DNA from: Calamus simplicifolius
Lineage: Eukaryota > Streptophyta > Magnoliopsida > Arecales > Arecaceae
Length of the DNA stretch: 64,000 bases
Reading direction: 5' to 3'
NCBI GenBank assembly: GCA_900491605.1
Contig: UESW01004077.1
Span: 62,001-126,000 of the forward strand
The number at the start of each line of letters is the position of its first letter. The first letter of the stretch is position 1. Shown here one piece after another: positions 19,642 through 31,450 of the stretch. A model generated the notes under the pieces. The model saw only the letters and a list, made by a program, of their open reading frames with translations, was not told the DNA's origin and ran no database searches. A program made the translations under genes and the position numbers.

Positions 19642-21554
19642 ACTAACCAACCATTCTAGCCTACATATGAGAGCAGTAATGAGTCAGAGCTGATTCACTA
19701 GATGGATAGTTATAATTTAATAAATAGCATAAATATATTTTTAGTCATCAAACTTTTACTCAAAATTTATTTTGATTCTTAAACTTTTAGTCACTACAGT
19801 TTAGCCTCTCATGTTTTAAAAGTGTTCCACTCTCGGCATCCCATTACATGGGGTTAATCAAATATAATAAACCGATCACCATATTTTGCCATTATAAATC
19901 ATATGCGATAATTTTTCATTCTTGAGAATTTGATTACTAAGTATAAAAATATCATGAATATAAAATTCTTGATAATATCATATTATCGCTACCTAAATGC
20001 CACGTAAGGATATGATAGATTAAATTTTAAGCCTCTTGCGATTAGTGATAATCTATAACATAAAATAATATAATCATTTACATCAAAACTTTGCTTTCTT
20101 CTATTGTCTCGAATAACTTAATCATATAGTTCCAACTCTACAAAATTGTTTTCTGAAAGATGAAAACATGCTTATATGCTAAATTAAAATTTAAAATTCA
20201 TAATTTGTATTTTGCTAAAGTTATTGATCTTCATATTAATTAAAAAGGCTTTAACCAATCAAGAGGTTAAGAGATAACTTATGTAATATAGATGAAGGTA
20301 AGCCTTCTCTTATATATCTAACGCAGACCAATTTTATATATAATTTTATACGAGTTACATCAAGGTATAATGGGCCTACATATGTTGAATATAAAAGCAT
20401 CAATAATATGAACTATTACCTAAATGAAATTAATTACAATATAACAGTTTGAGAAAATATATTATATATTTACGTATAATGGTTGTGATTTTTTCCCTAG
20501 CTCTTTATGATCTATTGGACGCTCAAATCACATGAAACCATGTTCTTATATTTTTTTATTCTCTCCAAATAATTTGATTTATTAAATTAATGCAATTTAG
20601 TAATAGGCAACATGAGTTGAATGGTTTTGTGTTATTTAAATATGTCTAGCATTGATTTTTTTTTTTCAATTTTATGGATATATAATGAAGTAATTTTTGC
20701 AGTATTGTTCTTTTCCTTTTCAATAATATTCCAACTTGTGCGTAGCAAAGGCTCTTCTAATACTATTTAAATGTGTTTTTTAATTAATTTTGAATAACTT
20801 ATTTGAAGAAATGTATCAATTCATGGTCTCATTTTGTACAAGATTCATCATTTTTTTTCCTTATTTAGCATGTATCATTAAGTTTTTCAATTTTGAACAT
20901 GTTATTATGATAATTTAGATTAGCTTAAGCACCTTAAATAGTGAAAAACCGATGTTTTCTAAATGTGTTTAAAATAACATTGAAACTTGAATTTGATGAT
21001 AGGAAACTAGAATTACTCAATAAAACTAGATTTTATATTTAGTACAAATCATAAATTTTAAGCTCATGTTAGTGGACTCGCATTATGTCTCTTTATATAA
21101 CATTATATTTAGAAGAAAATAAGCTAAAGTAAAATGTACTTATTGCTTTTATTTCTTTTGTGGCAACACTAACAATCTATATATGAAATAGAAAAATAAT
21201 TATTCTTAGTATTAGTAAATACAATAATAGTTATAAAAATATGTTCTTAAGGTATATTTTTAAACTATTTTTATTGAACTAAAAATACTAATTATTGTAA
21301 TGCACATATTTGGTTGGAAAACTAATTATTATAATAAACATAACTTATTAGAAAATATTCTTTAATAGACTATCAAAATCTAGTTATATTCAAAGTGCCA
21401 TTTGTAAACAAAAATACTATAATTTTGTTACAATAAATTATATTTATTTATATTCAAAAAAATATTGTATATTATTTAAAATATCAAAATTTTAATATAT
21501 TAATATAACTATATTAATATATTTTAGTCACTATTATTTTAATAATAAAATTTA

Positions 21555-21621
<67 letters not shown>

Positions 21622-21718
21622 AATTATATAATGTTATCTAGCATGATATAAGATTAATTTAAGGAGTTATTGATTCCAAAAATAGCAATACGAGTGCATA
21701 TTTTTTTATATTTGTTTA
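19642..21718. repeat. 2.1-kb unknown AT-rich repeat, copy 1
   Basis: Directly repeated at 41312-43424 over its whole length with scattered substitutions and small indels. Shared landmarks are CTAACCAACCATTC at the start, a simple-repeat block near the end (AT here, TATG in copy 2) and GGAGTTATTGATTCC close to the right limit. No convincing ORF, TIR or LTR is visible. It could be a degenerate transposon or part of a segmental duplication. Confidence 0.75.
21559..21618. repeat. (AT)n microsatellite
   Basis: About 30 AT dinucleotides inside repeat copy 1. The corresponding site in copy 2 is a shorter AT run followed by TATG repeats. Confidence 0.95.
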
Positions 21719-22599
21719 ACAATACCATTTATATTTTCATTCTATGTACATATTTATAATATCAAATATTTTTTTTAAGATGAGGTTTTTTTTCCTTTAA
21801 ATCTCAACCTAAAGTCATTACTTAAATATTGATCTTGGATACCCATCTTGGATGAGTATGTATTCATTTGATTCATAGTGGTTTTATAAGTGAGGATGAT
21901 GTTGAACCATCATCATATAGGATAAATGAGGCGCAAGAGCAATGGGGTGTAATTAAATTAACAATTTTATTGTCTTTACCTAAATGAGGTGCAGAAACAA
22001 TGGATTATAATTAAATATAATAATTTTATCATCTTTACCTCTAGATCATCCCATGCTAAACACCGCTTAAGAGGATCTAGTTACATCAACCCTAGGTCTG
22101 TCATCAAGATCAATAGCTAGCCATCCAAATCATCGGCTCGTTGGTCATTTTGCAGAGGCCTAGCTCCAATTGTCGACCTTTATACCATCCTTCACCTCGA
22201 TGTAAATGATATGGGGTACGAGAGTACTTTTGTTTTATGTTTTTGCGCAATCTTAATGTTGATTTCTTTTTATGAGATGTGAGGTTTAAATTTTCTATGG
22301 GCACAAGCGCTCTTGCCTTTGGGACTAGGAAACTTTTGATTAATATATCATGATTCTTATCAGCCTTAAAGTGCATATATATTTAAAGAAAATTTATTAT
22401 TATTATTTATTATTATTTCAAAGTCCAAAGTGACATTAGTATTATATTTTATTTATTATTATTTAATAATTTATTTTTTAATGATTTAAGTCATATTTTT
22501 ATTCTTTTTTATGTCCTCCTTTCTGCCTTCATATTTGTCCCTAAAGTTCTCATCTTAGTTAGGAAAAAGAGAGACTCATAGTTTTTAATGAAGTAGGGC
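21719..22599. other. AT-rich DNA, no gene seen
   Basis: It includes a local ~75-bp duplication (AATGAGGTGCA...ATTTTATC, about 21924-22040). An 88-codon minus-strand open frame at 22110-22376 has no recognisable motif, and I do not call it a gene. Confidence 0.5.
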
Positions 22600-23330
22600 T
22601 CTTCTTTTGGGTCAAGTCAAACTCAAATTGAGAGAAAAGCTCTTCTTTTGGATCGATTTAGGGTTGAATTAGGAGTAGGGCTTCACTTTGGATTTAATCA
22701 GGTTCGATTTGGGAGCAAGGCTCTACTTTGGGTCGAGTCAGGCTCGAATTAGGAGTATACCTTCACTTTGGATTGAGTTAAGCTTAATTTAGGAGCAAGT
22801 TTCTACTTTGGGTTAAGTCAGGCTAGAATTAGGAGCATAGCTCTACTTAGATCGAGGCAGGCTCAAATTGGGAGTAGAGCTTCATTGTGGATTGAGTTAG
22901 GCTTGATTTAGGAGCAAGTTTTTACTTTGGATCAAATCAAGCTCGAATTAGGAGCAGAACTCTACTTAGATCGAGGTAGGCTTAATTTGAGAACAGAACT
23001 CCAATTAGGTCAAGTTAGGCTCAATTTGAGTCGATCTCATTTGGGCTCCATCTAGCTTGATATGGGCTCGATATAGTTGGATATGGCTTGATTATCACTT
23101 GATCTATCTCAATCTTAGAGATCTAGCTTGATTTGAGCTTGATCATTGTTTGATCTGGGCTTAGCTTAGTTTAATATAGCTCGATTACTACTTGATTTCA
23201 TTTGATCTAGGAGTGAAACTCTCCTTTAAGCTTGATCGGGCTTTATGTAATTTGATCTGATCGATCTAAGCTCAATCTAGGAGTAGCACTCCCTTTTGAG
23301 TTTAATCGGGCTTGATGTAGTAGTAAGACT
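22600..23330. repeat. Degenerate ~60-bp tandem repeat array
   Basis: Repeated blocks of the form AGGAGCAAGGCTCTACTTTGG followed by a GTCAGGCTCGAATT-like half. They alternate between two variants, so a ~120-bp dimer is possible. The array is clearest at 22600-23010 and decays into GCTTGAT-rich words up to about 23330. Confidence 0.7.
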
Positions 23331-23381
23331 TTCCTTTGACTTTGATCTAGACTTCTTTGGGGTCAATTTATATTCCATTTG

Positions 23382-24488
23382 CACTACAACAATTTTGAGG
23401 AATAACGATGCTTTAAAAAGCTTTTTCAAATACCAACGCTTTGCATCGTTTCGGCAAACCGGAGGTGAAAAAAATTCTTTCCGACCCTTTTTAAAAGCAT
23501 CGGGAGACTCGACGCTTAAAAGTGTCAAGATGTTAAGCATTACCAATAAAAAAAAAGCGCTTCCCGGCAACGTAACATATAAGCATTAAAAATAAAAACA
23601 GAAATAAAAATAGAACATTAATCTTCAACAATAAAATGTTAACTAATGTTATCCTTTGTTACGATGGGAGAATGATGGTTGCTAAGATTTGAAGAGATCT
23701 AAACGGATTATCTCACCTTGGCATGAAGAGCCTCGGACTCTCTAACAAAAGGCTCCCAAGAAACGGGCCTGAACCCAGCAACCAAGGATGGGCGTTATAG
23801 GGGAATCTGGCCCTCTCTATGAGACTAAACATGATCGTATCCTCCTGCCTAATTAGAGCATCCTCTCTATGGCATCATCAACCACAACATTTTTCGTTAG
23901 TTAAAATGCCAGTTAAACCTAGAGGCGGTTTTTTAATTAAAACCCCATGAATTAATGGATACAATTAATGATATTAATAAGGTAAATGACTGCACAATAG
24001 ACATTAATAAGGTCTCACTCAGGGTTGGGGGAGCTGGAGGGTACGAGATCCACGGCGCGGGGATCTCCGCGGTGGCGAATATCAAGGTGGCGGCCACGGA
24101 AGAGTCGGTAACGGTGGTGGACCCAGGATTGATGGGTAGAGATAGCGGTGGCGGACCCAGGATTGATGGGTAGAGATGAGACGGCTTGAGACGAAGGAGC
24201 CGAGCGGGACACGGCCTTCTTGCGGTCCTTGGAGGGCTCGGTCCTTGGAGGACCATAGGGAGGAGTCCAGGAACGAGATTCTTGAGCTCCAGCTATGTGA
24301 TTCTGGAGCTCGGAAGAAGGGGCTCCCTACGGCAAGCAAGCACTGATGAAATGAAAAAAACAAGGGAAATAGAGAGAGAGAAATAAAATATCGTCCCGCA
24401 AAAAAACAAGGGCAAAGAGGAAAAGGAATCGAAGGCAAAGAAGATTAGGAGAGATTTTACCTTCGAGGGGAAACTGATGAAATAATAG
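23382..24488. mobile_element. CACTA (En/Spm-type) transposon terminus, truncated
   Basis: It starts with CACTACAACAATTTTGAGG, a typical CACTA terminal sequence. Subterminal AACGATGCTTT, GCATCG and GACGCTTAAA repeats follow in both orientations (23400-23590). The remaining ~900 bp contain no transposase motif; GGACCCAGGATTGATGGGTAG occurs twice (about 24120-24173). The other terminus is absent: the sequence stops at the Sirevirus #2 LTR at 24489 and does not resume beyond it. Confidence 0.6.
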
Positions 24489-26138
24489 TGTTGGCCCAGA
24501 TGGCAACCCAAGAGGGGGGGGGTGAATTGGGTTCTTAAAAATTTAAGACTTTTTGAAATGTTTTAAACAAATTAACTCAAGATGTGCAAGTGAGAGAAAT
24601 TAACTAAAGCAATGCACAAAAGAAATATAAGAGAGATAGAGTAGAGACAAACACGGCAAACACAAGGATTTTATAGTGGTTCGGTGCAACCAACACCTAC
24701 GTCCACTCCCAAGATTCACTTGGGTCCACACTATAATCTCCCTAGATTACAGCCGAGTTGTTTTACAAGCTCACAACTCAAACTTGTTGTTTTCCGGGTC
24801 ACAACGAACCCAGCTGGTTTTACACGGGCTTACCAGCACAAAACCCAACACGTTGTTTTTAACGGGCTCACAACTAACCCAACACAAGCTATCCCAAGCT
24901 TACAACGAGGTATAACTACCTCCACTGATTCAATCCACTGATTGAATCAGCACACAAGAAAATAAAGTTTAAATACAAACAGCTCCTTTGAGCAGAATAA
25001 CAAAAATAAAAGGTTTAGAAAAGCCTGATTTATTGAATGCAGGCTTGGGCTTTCTTCTCTTCTCCAACTCCTTTGAAGTGTGAATCAGGCCTCAGCAAGA
25101 TTCTTTCTTTTGGAGTTGTTGAAGCTTTTCTTCTTTTTCTTTTTGAAATCTTGATTTGCTCTTGGGCTTTGGATTTTCTCTTGACTTTTTGTGATTGAGA
25201 TCTGGAGCACACGAATCTTCTCTTTGATTTCACTCCTTTTGAATCTCTTTTCTTGACTCAAAGATTTTTCCAATAAAGCTCTGTTTTTCCCTCTTTTTGA
25301 AAGATTTTCTTTTCTCTCTTTTTGATCTTTTCTTTTTGATTTGAAAAGAGCTCCTCTATTTATAGATTCTGCAAAAATATATCCGTTAGAGACAAGAAAA
25401 ATAGCCGTTATTCAAAAATCTTACCGTTGGAGCTGAGTGGCATCGTAAAAATCGCGCCCAGATTTCTGGAGTCGACTCATGCTTTTGAGTCGGCTCGAGC
25501 TCGATTACCAAAATAGAAATGTTTAAAAGTTAGGGGTCGACTCGCCAAAAGTAAAGTGTCGACTCCTGAAAGTCGGGAGTCGACTCATGAAAGGCTTGGG
25601 GTCGACTCGCGAAGTGCTCAGAAAAACACTCTTCTGGTGTCTGAGCGGAGTCGACTCGCACAGTCAGGAGTCGGCTCGACAGAATCAGGGGTCGACTCGA
25701 CAATTTCGTGGGTCGACTCGAGACAGATGCACATTTCTGTACACTGAGCGGAGTCGACTCTGAAACTCAGAGTCGGCTCCGGAACGTATCAAAAATCAGA
25801 AACTTTTCTGATTGACATTAAAATCGTTCCAGATTCATTTTAATTCATTGTTTTGACTTGAATTCAATAAAATTGACATTAAGAATTGATTCAAGAACTA
25901 TTCCAAAAACTCATTGATAAAACATGAATTATAAAATTTCTTTTTGAAAGTTTAAACATTGAGCTTAAAGTTACTTTCAAAATTGATTAAAGTCAAACTT
26001 TAACATTCTCATTGATTGTTCAAAATAAATTTATTGCTCATTTAAATAAACTCATTACATCTTTTAATAACTCAATGGCTTTTAGTAATCATCAAAATCA
26101 AAAGGATTGGGATATAATTTTTCAATAATCTTCCAACA
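24489..26138 (-). repeat. Sirevirus #2 3' LTR
   Basis: In minus orientation it starts TGTTGGAAGATTATTG and ends TGGGCCAACA, 1650 bp. A GTCGAC motif cluster lies at about 25465-25780, and a TATA box TATAAATA at 25357-25364 follows it. The end carries the CACCCCCCC stretch shared by all Sirevirus LTRs here. Confidence 0.9.
25357..25364 (-). promoter_or_regulatory. TATA box in Sirevirus #2 3' LTR
   Basis: TATAAATA on the minus strand, about 100 bp downstream of the GTCGAC cluster. The matching site in the 5' LTR is at 34077-34084. Confidence 0.65.
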
Positions 26139-26639
26139 ATCTCCCCCTTTTTGATGATGACAAAAACATTGAGTTTATGCATGATTGATTAGTGAATTTA
26201 TTTTGTTTTCATAGTTAGGCTTAGGCTCCCCCTTAATGAGGTAGCTCCCCCTATGAAACTTAAATAAATATCTCATTGATTTTTGATTTCTCACATTTAC
26301 AATCATAAAACTATAAAACTCTCCCCCTTTTTTGTTATCAACAAAAAGGTAGAGAAGCATAAACATTCATTCATTCATTCATTACATTGAGTAATCAAAA
26401 TAGAGAATTCATTTCATCAAAAGTCTAATACATCAAAATGTAATACATTGATTCAAAATGAAAGCATAAAATTTCAGTACATAGCAAGGATTGAAAATCT
26501 AATACATCAAAATGAGTTCTTACAATCCTAGTTAAATGATCTACTATATTTTCATTCCTCAGATTGAATTTTTACATAATCTTTTCTTTCATCACAAAGG
26601 TGCAAGCAGTCAAAATCTTGTCTTGAAGCTCCGCATTGC
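26139..26639 (-). promoter_or_regulatory. Sirevirus #2 polypurine tracts and 3' untranslated region
   Basis: On the minus strand AAAAAGGGGGAGAT abuts the LTR (26139-26152). Further tracts lie at about 26226-26233, 26245-26252 and 26321-26335, mirroring the layout in Sirevirus #1. No ORF. Confidence 0.75.
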
Positions 26640-27866
26640 ACTTGCATAGGTCTCTCCATCTCCGCATATATCCTTAAGTTCTTCAAAATATTTTTGAGAT
26701 CACCACTTAAGATACCGAAGAAGAGCTGAGAGTAGACTCATCTTAGAGATACGATCATCAATGAATAAAGAGTCTCTCTCAAATTCATAAATTATTCTCA
26801 AATTCAGATTTAAGTTTTTCAGATTGATCATCAAATAGAACTTTGAGTTGCATAAGTTGTTGATCTGAGAAACCGGCAGAAGATGATGAGCTTGATCAAA
26901 AATGGAGCTGGGGCTGGAGCAGGGGCAGAAAGAAGGGCTCGGAGGTGCAGGTGAAGGATGTCTAACTGAGGTCCTGCAGCCTCAGTATCTGTAGCTCTAT
27001 CTTCTGTCACTCCTTTCCTTCCCATTTCCATTCTTTCTTGATAAAACCCATTCGATGAATGGTGGCCAAGCTATAAAAATCAGTGTGTCTTAGATTCCTC
27101 ATTGGCTCATTATCAGAAATCACAACCCTTGGCTCGAAAAATCTTTGTAAGGATCATTCCATAGGGCAGACTAGACTTTCTTTTCCTCCACAGTCTGCAA
27201 TGTACCAAAGATCATGCTGGGAAGATTTATAGGCTTGCCTGTCACAATGGCATCCATTACAAAGATATCTCTTTCCGATACATAGTCAAATCTTCCAGTC
27301 TTAGGAAAGAGTATCCTACTGCAATATTATGTAATAATCTCAATTCTAATGAAAGTTGATTGGCAAAACCTCTTCAAATCCACAACATCCCGTTTAATAA
27401 TCTGAAGAGCTGGGACTACGGTCTTCAGAAGAAAAGGTGGAGTGCCAGATAAGGGTAAATCCAACAAGTCTAGAAAGAAGCTCAGCAGTACAGATCCTAT
27501 TTCCTCTCACATTGCTAATAGCCATGATCTCCTCTAGACAGATTCTTGTAAAATCTTTAACCAAGAGGGATAGGTCGGGCAATCTAGAGAACATATTTTC
27601 TCCCATCCCATCTCATCAACTGTCTCCCAACAAAAACCCTCAGCTTCAAATAATTCAAAATCCACCTTTCTACCCGTTGTAATGATCCTATCCGCTAAAC
27701 GATCTACCTGGGAAGAGTAGCAGCAGGAGAAGCAGTCGGAGTAGAAGAGATGAAGTGGAATCCGTGCTTGGAGAAGGCTCACGCACGGACGCCTCACCGT
27801 CTTCCTCACGGCCCGCTTCCGCTTGACCCGCCGCACAAGACTAGATCCTCTAGTTTTGGGTGCCAT
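26640..27866 (-). pseudogene. Sirevirus #2 envelope-like ORF
   Basis: It starts MAPKTRGSS with a basic N-terminus. LADRIITTGRKVDFELF (about 27640-27700) and EMGWEKICSLDCPTYPSW correspond to the ORF at 4966-6309 in Sirevirus #1. The N-terminal 110 codons are open to 27534; after that the frame changes repeatedly. A Pro/Ala-rich stretch (about 26890-26990) corresponds to the low-complexity region of #1. Relative to #1, the N-terminal Ser/Pro segment differs strongly while the GRKVDF block is kept. Function unknown; broken. Confidence 0.65.
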
Positions 27867-28325
27867 TGATCGATTGGAAGTGATAATCAGGGATTTTGGA
27901 AGTTTGGAAGGTTTGGAATTTGGAGAGAGTATTTTGAAGATTGAAATTTGAAATGAGCGGCGAGTCGACTCTGCCCTAGATAAATCAACCTGGGACCACT
28001 TCGAGTCGGCTCGCGCAAACCAGGGGTCGACTCCGGACAGTCACAGAAAACCATCCCGACTTGGAGTCGACTCGCGCCGAAGAGGGGTCGACCCGAGAGT
28101 TTCAGTCGAAACCAGGAGTCGACTCCGATACGCACCGAGTCGGCTCCGAGACCATTTCAGACAAAAACATGAAATTTCTGAAATGTGTCCGGAATATGAT
28201 CATAAAAATTGATAAAATAATCATTGGATATGAGTGATCAATTAGATATGAATTCTAGATAAGATTTCCTTAAAGATCAAGGATTTGAAAGAATCTTAGA
28301 TAAAATTTCCTTAGGGGTTTCAAAT
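27867..28325 (-). promoter_or_regulatory. Leader of Sirevirus #2 envelope-like ORF with GTCGAC cluster
   Basis: Noncoding. Eight GTCGAC or GTCGGC motifs lie at about 27962-28145, upstream (in minus sense) of the ATG at 27866. The motif nearest the ORF is preceded by TTTATCTAGGGCA, which aligns with the TATA-containing AATATATAGGCA in Sirevirus #1. So position and context are conserved between two independent copies, although the TATA itself is degraded here. Confidence 0.5.
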
Positions 28326-29937
28326 TCATTCTAATGGATCACAAATACCTAACTCTCCTCTAAGATAACAGAATCTCTCTTCATTTAAAGGTTTAGTAAA
28401 TATGTCAGCTAATTGTTCTTCAGTGTTAACATAATCAAGACATATTTCATTATTTGCTACATGTTCTCTTATAAAATGATATCTAATTTCTATGTGTTTA
28501 GTTCTTGAATGTTGAATTGGATTTTTGTTAGATTAATTGCACTTGTGTTATCACATCTTATGGGTGTTTTATCAAGTGTGATACCATAGTCTTCAAGTTG
28601 TCGCTTAATCCATAGGATTTGCGCACAGCAACTTCCAGCTGCTACATATTCAGCTTCAGTAGTTGATAATGCAACTGAATTTTGCTTTTTGCTAAACCAT
28701 GAGATTAAGTTACTTCCTAAGAATTGGCATGCACCACTTGTGCTTTTTCTATCTAACTTACATCCAGCATAATCAGAATCAGTGTATGCAATTAGATTTA
28801 ATGTGGAGTCTCTAGAATACCATAAACCTACATTTTTTGTTCCACTTACATATCTTAGTATTCTTTTAACAGCAATTAAATGTGATTCTTTAGGTTCTGA
28901 TTGAAATCTAGCACATAAACATACAGCAAACATAATGTCTGGTCTACTTGCAGTTAAATAAAGTAGGGATCCGATTATACCTCGATAATATTTTGATCAA
29001 CCTTTTACCTTCTTCATCTTTGTCCAGCTTGCATGAAGGACTCATTGGTGTTCCGAGGGGTTTCATTGATTCCATACCAAACTTCTTTAGGATTTCTCTT
29101 GTGTATTTTGTTTGGTTGATGAAGATTCCCTCTTTGCTTTGTTTGATCTGGAGTCCAAGGAAGAAGTTGAGTTCTCCCATCATGCTCATCTCGAATTCTC
29201 CCTGCATCAACTTGCAAATTCTTGACATAGAGAATCGTTAGTAGCACCAAAAATAATGTCATCAACGTATATTTGTACTACAAGTAAATCTTTACTTTTT
29301 CTTTTCAAAAACAAAGTTTTATCAACATTTCCTCTTGTAAAATCATTTTCAATTAAGAATTTACTTAACCTATCATACCAAGCTCTAGGTGCTTGTTTCA
29401 AACCATATAAAGCTTTGTGCAATTTAAAAACGTGATTTGAAAATTCGTGATCTTCAAAACCTGGTGGTTGTTCTACATAAACTTCTTCATTTATAAATCC
29501 ATTTAAAAATGCGCTTTTTACATCCATTTGAAATAAGTTAAAATTCATATGACATGCAAATGCAAGTAATAGCCTAATGGCTTCTAATCTAGCTACTGGC
29601 GCAAAGGTTTCATCAAAATCAATACCTTCTTCTTGATTATATCCTTTAGCAACCAATCTAGCTTTGTTTCTAATTACTATGCCATTTTCATCTAGTTTAT
29701 TTCTAAAATCCATTTTGATCCTATTACTGAATGATTTTTAGGTCTTTCAACTAAAGTCCATACATTATTTCTTGTAAATTGATTTAATTCTTCTTGCATT
29801 GCTAACATCCAATTATTATCTTTTTCAGCTTCTTCAATAGTTTTAGGTTCAATTTGTGATACAAATGCAAGATGATTACTAATATTTCTCATATATGATC
29901 TAGTTCTTATTCCTTGAGATGGATCACCTATAATCAA
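28326..29937 (-). pseudogene. Sirevirus #2 reverse transcriptase and RNase H
   Basis: The RT frame 29713-29207 is open with FDETFAPVARLEAIR, GLKQAPRAWYDR and the intact catalytic YVDDI (about 29258-29272). It is preceded by WMLAMQEELNQF in another frame (29692-29937). RNase H at 28490-28933 keeps TDSDYAGCKLDRKSTSGA and IRCDNTSAINL. Frameshifts lie near 29700, 29215, 28940 and 28500. Several are one-base changes in homopolymers, for example an A/T run at about 29707. The homologous stop is at 28326-28328. Confidence 0.9.
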
Positions 29938-31450
29938 TTCCTTGGGATGACTATGAGCATATCTCCAGTCTCTTGGAAGATCTATATCATTATGATCAAT
30001 ATTGACATCATCGTCCTTATGTGAATCATCATCTTTAGCTTCTTGCTCATGATCTGAAGATACTTCAATATTAAGTTTTTCAAGATCTTTTTCAATTATG
30101 TTTGTATCTTCCTCATCATCAAGCTTTCAGAACTAGATGCTAAAGACTCATCGAAAACTATATGAATGGATTCTTCAACTACTAAGGTTTTCTTGTTAAA
30201 TACTCTATAAGCTTTACTAGTTGTTGAATATCCTAAAATATTCCTTCATCAGATTTAGCATCAAATTTTCCTAAATTGTTTTTACCATTATTATGAATAA
30301 AACATTTACATCCAAATGCATGAAAGTATTTTATATTGGGTTTTCTTTCATTCCATAATTCATAAGGTGTTTTCTTTAAGATTGGTCTTATTAGGGCTCG
30401 ATTTAAGATGTAGCATGCTGTGTTAATAGCTTCCGCCCAAAAGTACTTTGGTAGGTTACTTTCGCATAGCATGGTACGGGCCATGTCTTCTAGAGTCCTA
30501 TTTTTCCTTTCAACTACACCATTTTGCTGTGGAGTCCTAGGGGCTGAAAAATTATGATTAATACCATTTTCAGTGCAAAAACTTTCAAATAAGTGATTTT
30601 CAAATTCAGTTCCATGATCACTTCTTAGAGATACTATGGTAGTGTTTTTCTCATTTGTGACTTTCTTGAAGAATTTCAGGAATATCGAGAAAGTCTCATC
30701 TTTGTGAGCTAAAAACATTACCCAAGTATATCTAGAATAATCATCTACAATCACTAGACCATATTTCTTTCCTCCTAGACTTGTGGTTCTAGTTGGTCCA
30801 AAAAGGTCCATGTGAAGTAGCTCTAATGCCCTAGAAGTTGAAACAACATTTTTAGATTTGAAAGAACTTCTAGTTTGTTTTCCAAATTGACATGCATCAC
30901 ATATTTTGTTGTTTTCAAAATCTAGTTTAGGTAATCCTTTAACTAAATCCATTTTAATTAGTTTTGAAATAAGGTGTGTGCTTGCATGACCTAATCTACG
31001 ATGCCACAACCAACTAATTTCATTTATATTAGCATTGTCAGCAATTAAGCAATGATCACTCAAAGATAATTTTTCTAGATCAACCAAGTAAACATTGCCA
31101 TGTCTATAACCAGTAAATACAATGCTATTATCAATAGAATTAGTTACAGTGCATATAGAAGATTTAAATGAAACATTAAAGTTTTTATCACATAATTGGC
31201 TTATACTAATTAGATTATGCTTCAAACCATCAACATAAAGTACATTATCAATAAATGTAGATGGAGTTATACGAACTTTACCAAGGCCCATAATTTGACC
31301 TTTACCATTATCGCCAAACGTAACAACTCCACCTTTCTTTTCTTCCAGGGTGATGAATTCATCTTTGTCACCCGTCATATGTCTTGAGCAGCCACTATCA
31401 AGGTACCACTTTTTCTTTGATCTTTTGGCTACAAGACATTCCTGCAACAT
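29938..31450 (-). pseudogene. Sirevirus #2 protease and integrase
   Basis: A 405-codon open frame (30233-31450) starts at an ATG two codons after the gag stop. It has the protease motif WYLDSGCSRHMTGD (about 31370-31412), the HHCC finger (HRRLGHASTHL, then CDACQFGKQ near 30890), and integrase core residues in HMDLFGP, RSDHGTEFEN and QQNGVVERKNR. This is the best-preserved coding block of the element. The frame is lost at about 30233, inside the GIFLGYST region. The stretch 29938-30232 encodes the acidic integrase-RT linker in shifted frames. Confidence 0.9.

Noticed and set aside
22110..22376. 88-codon minus-strand open frame in AT-rich DNA
   Set aside because: Basic, low-complexity translation without motif, homologue or promoter context; a frame of this length is expected by chance.
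24082..24438. Proline/serine-rich open frames in the CACTA fragment
   Set aside because: They overlap in three frames and include a direct DNA repeat; no transposase motif is visible.
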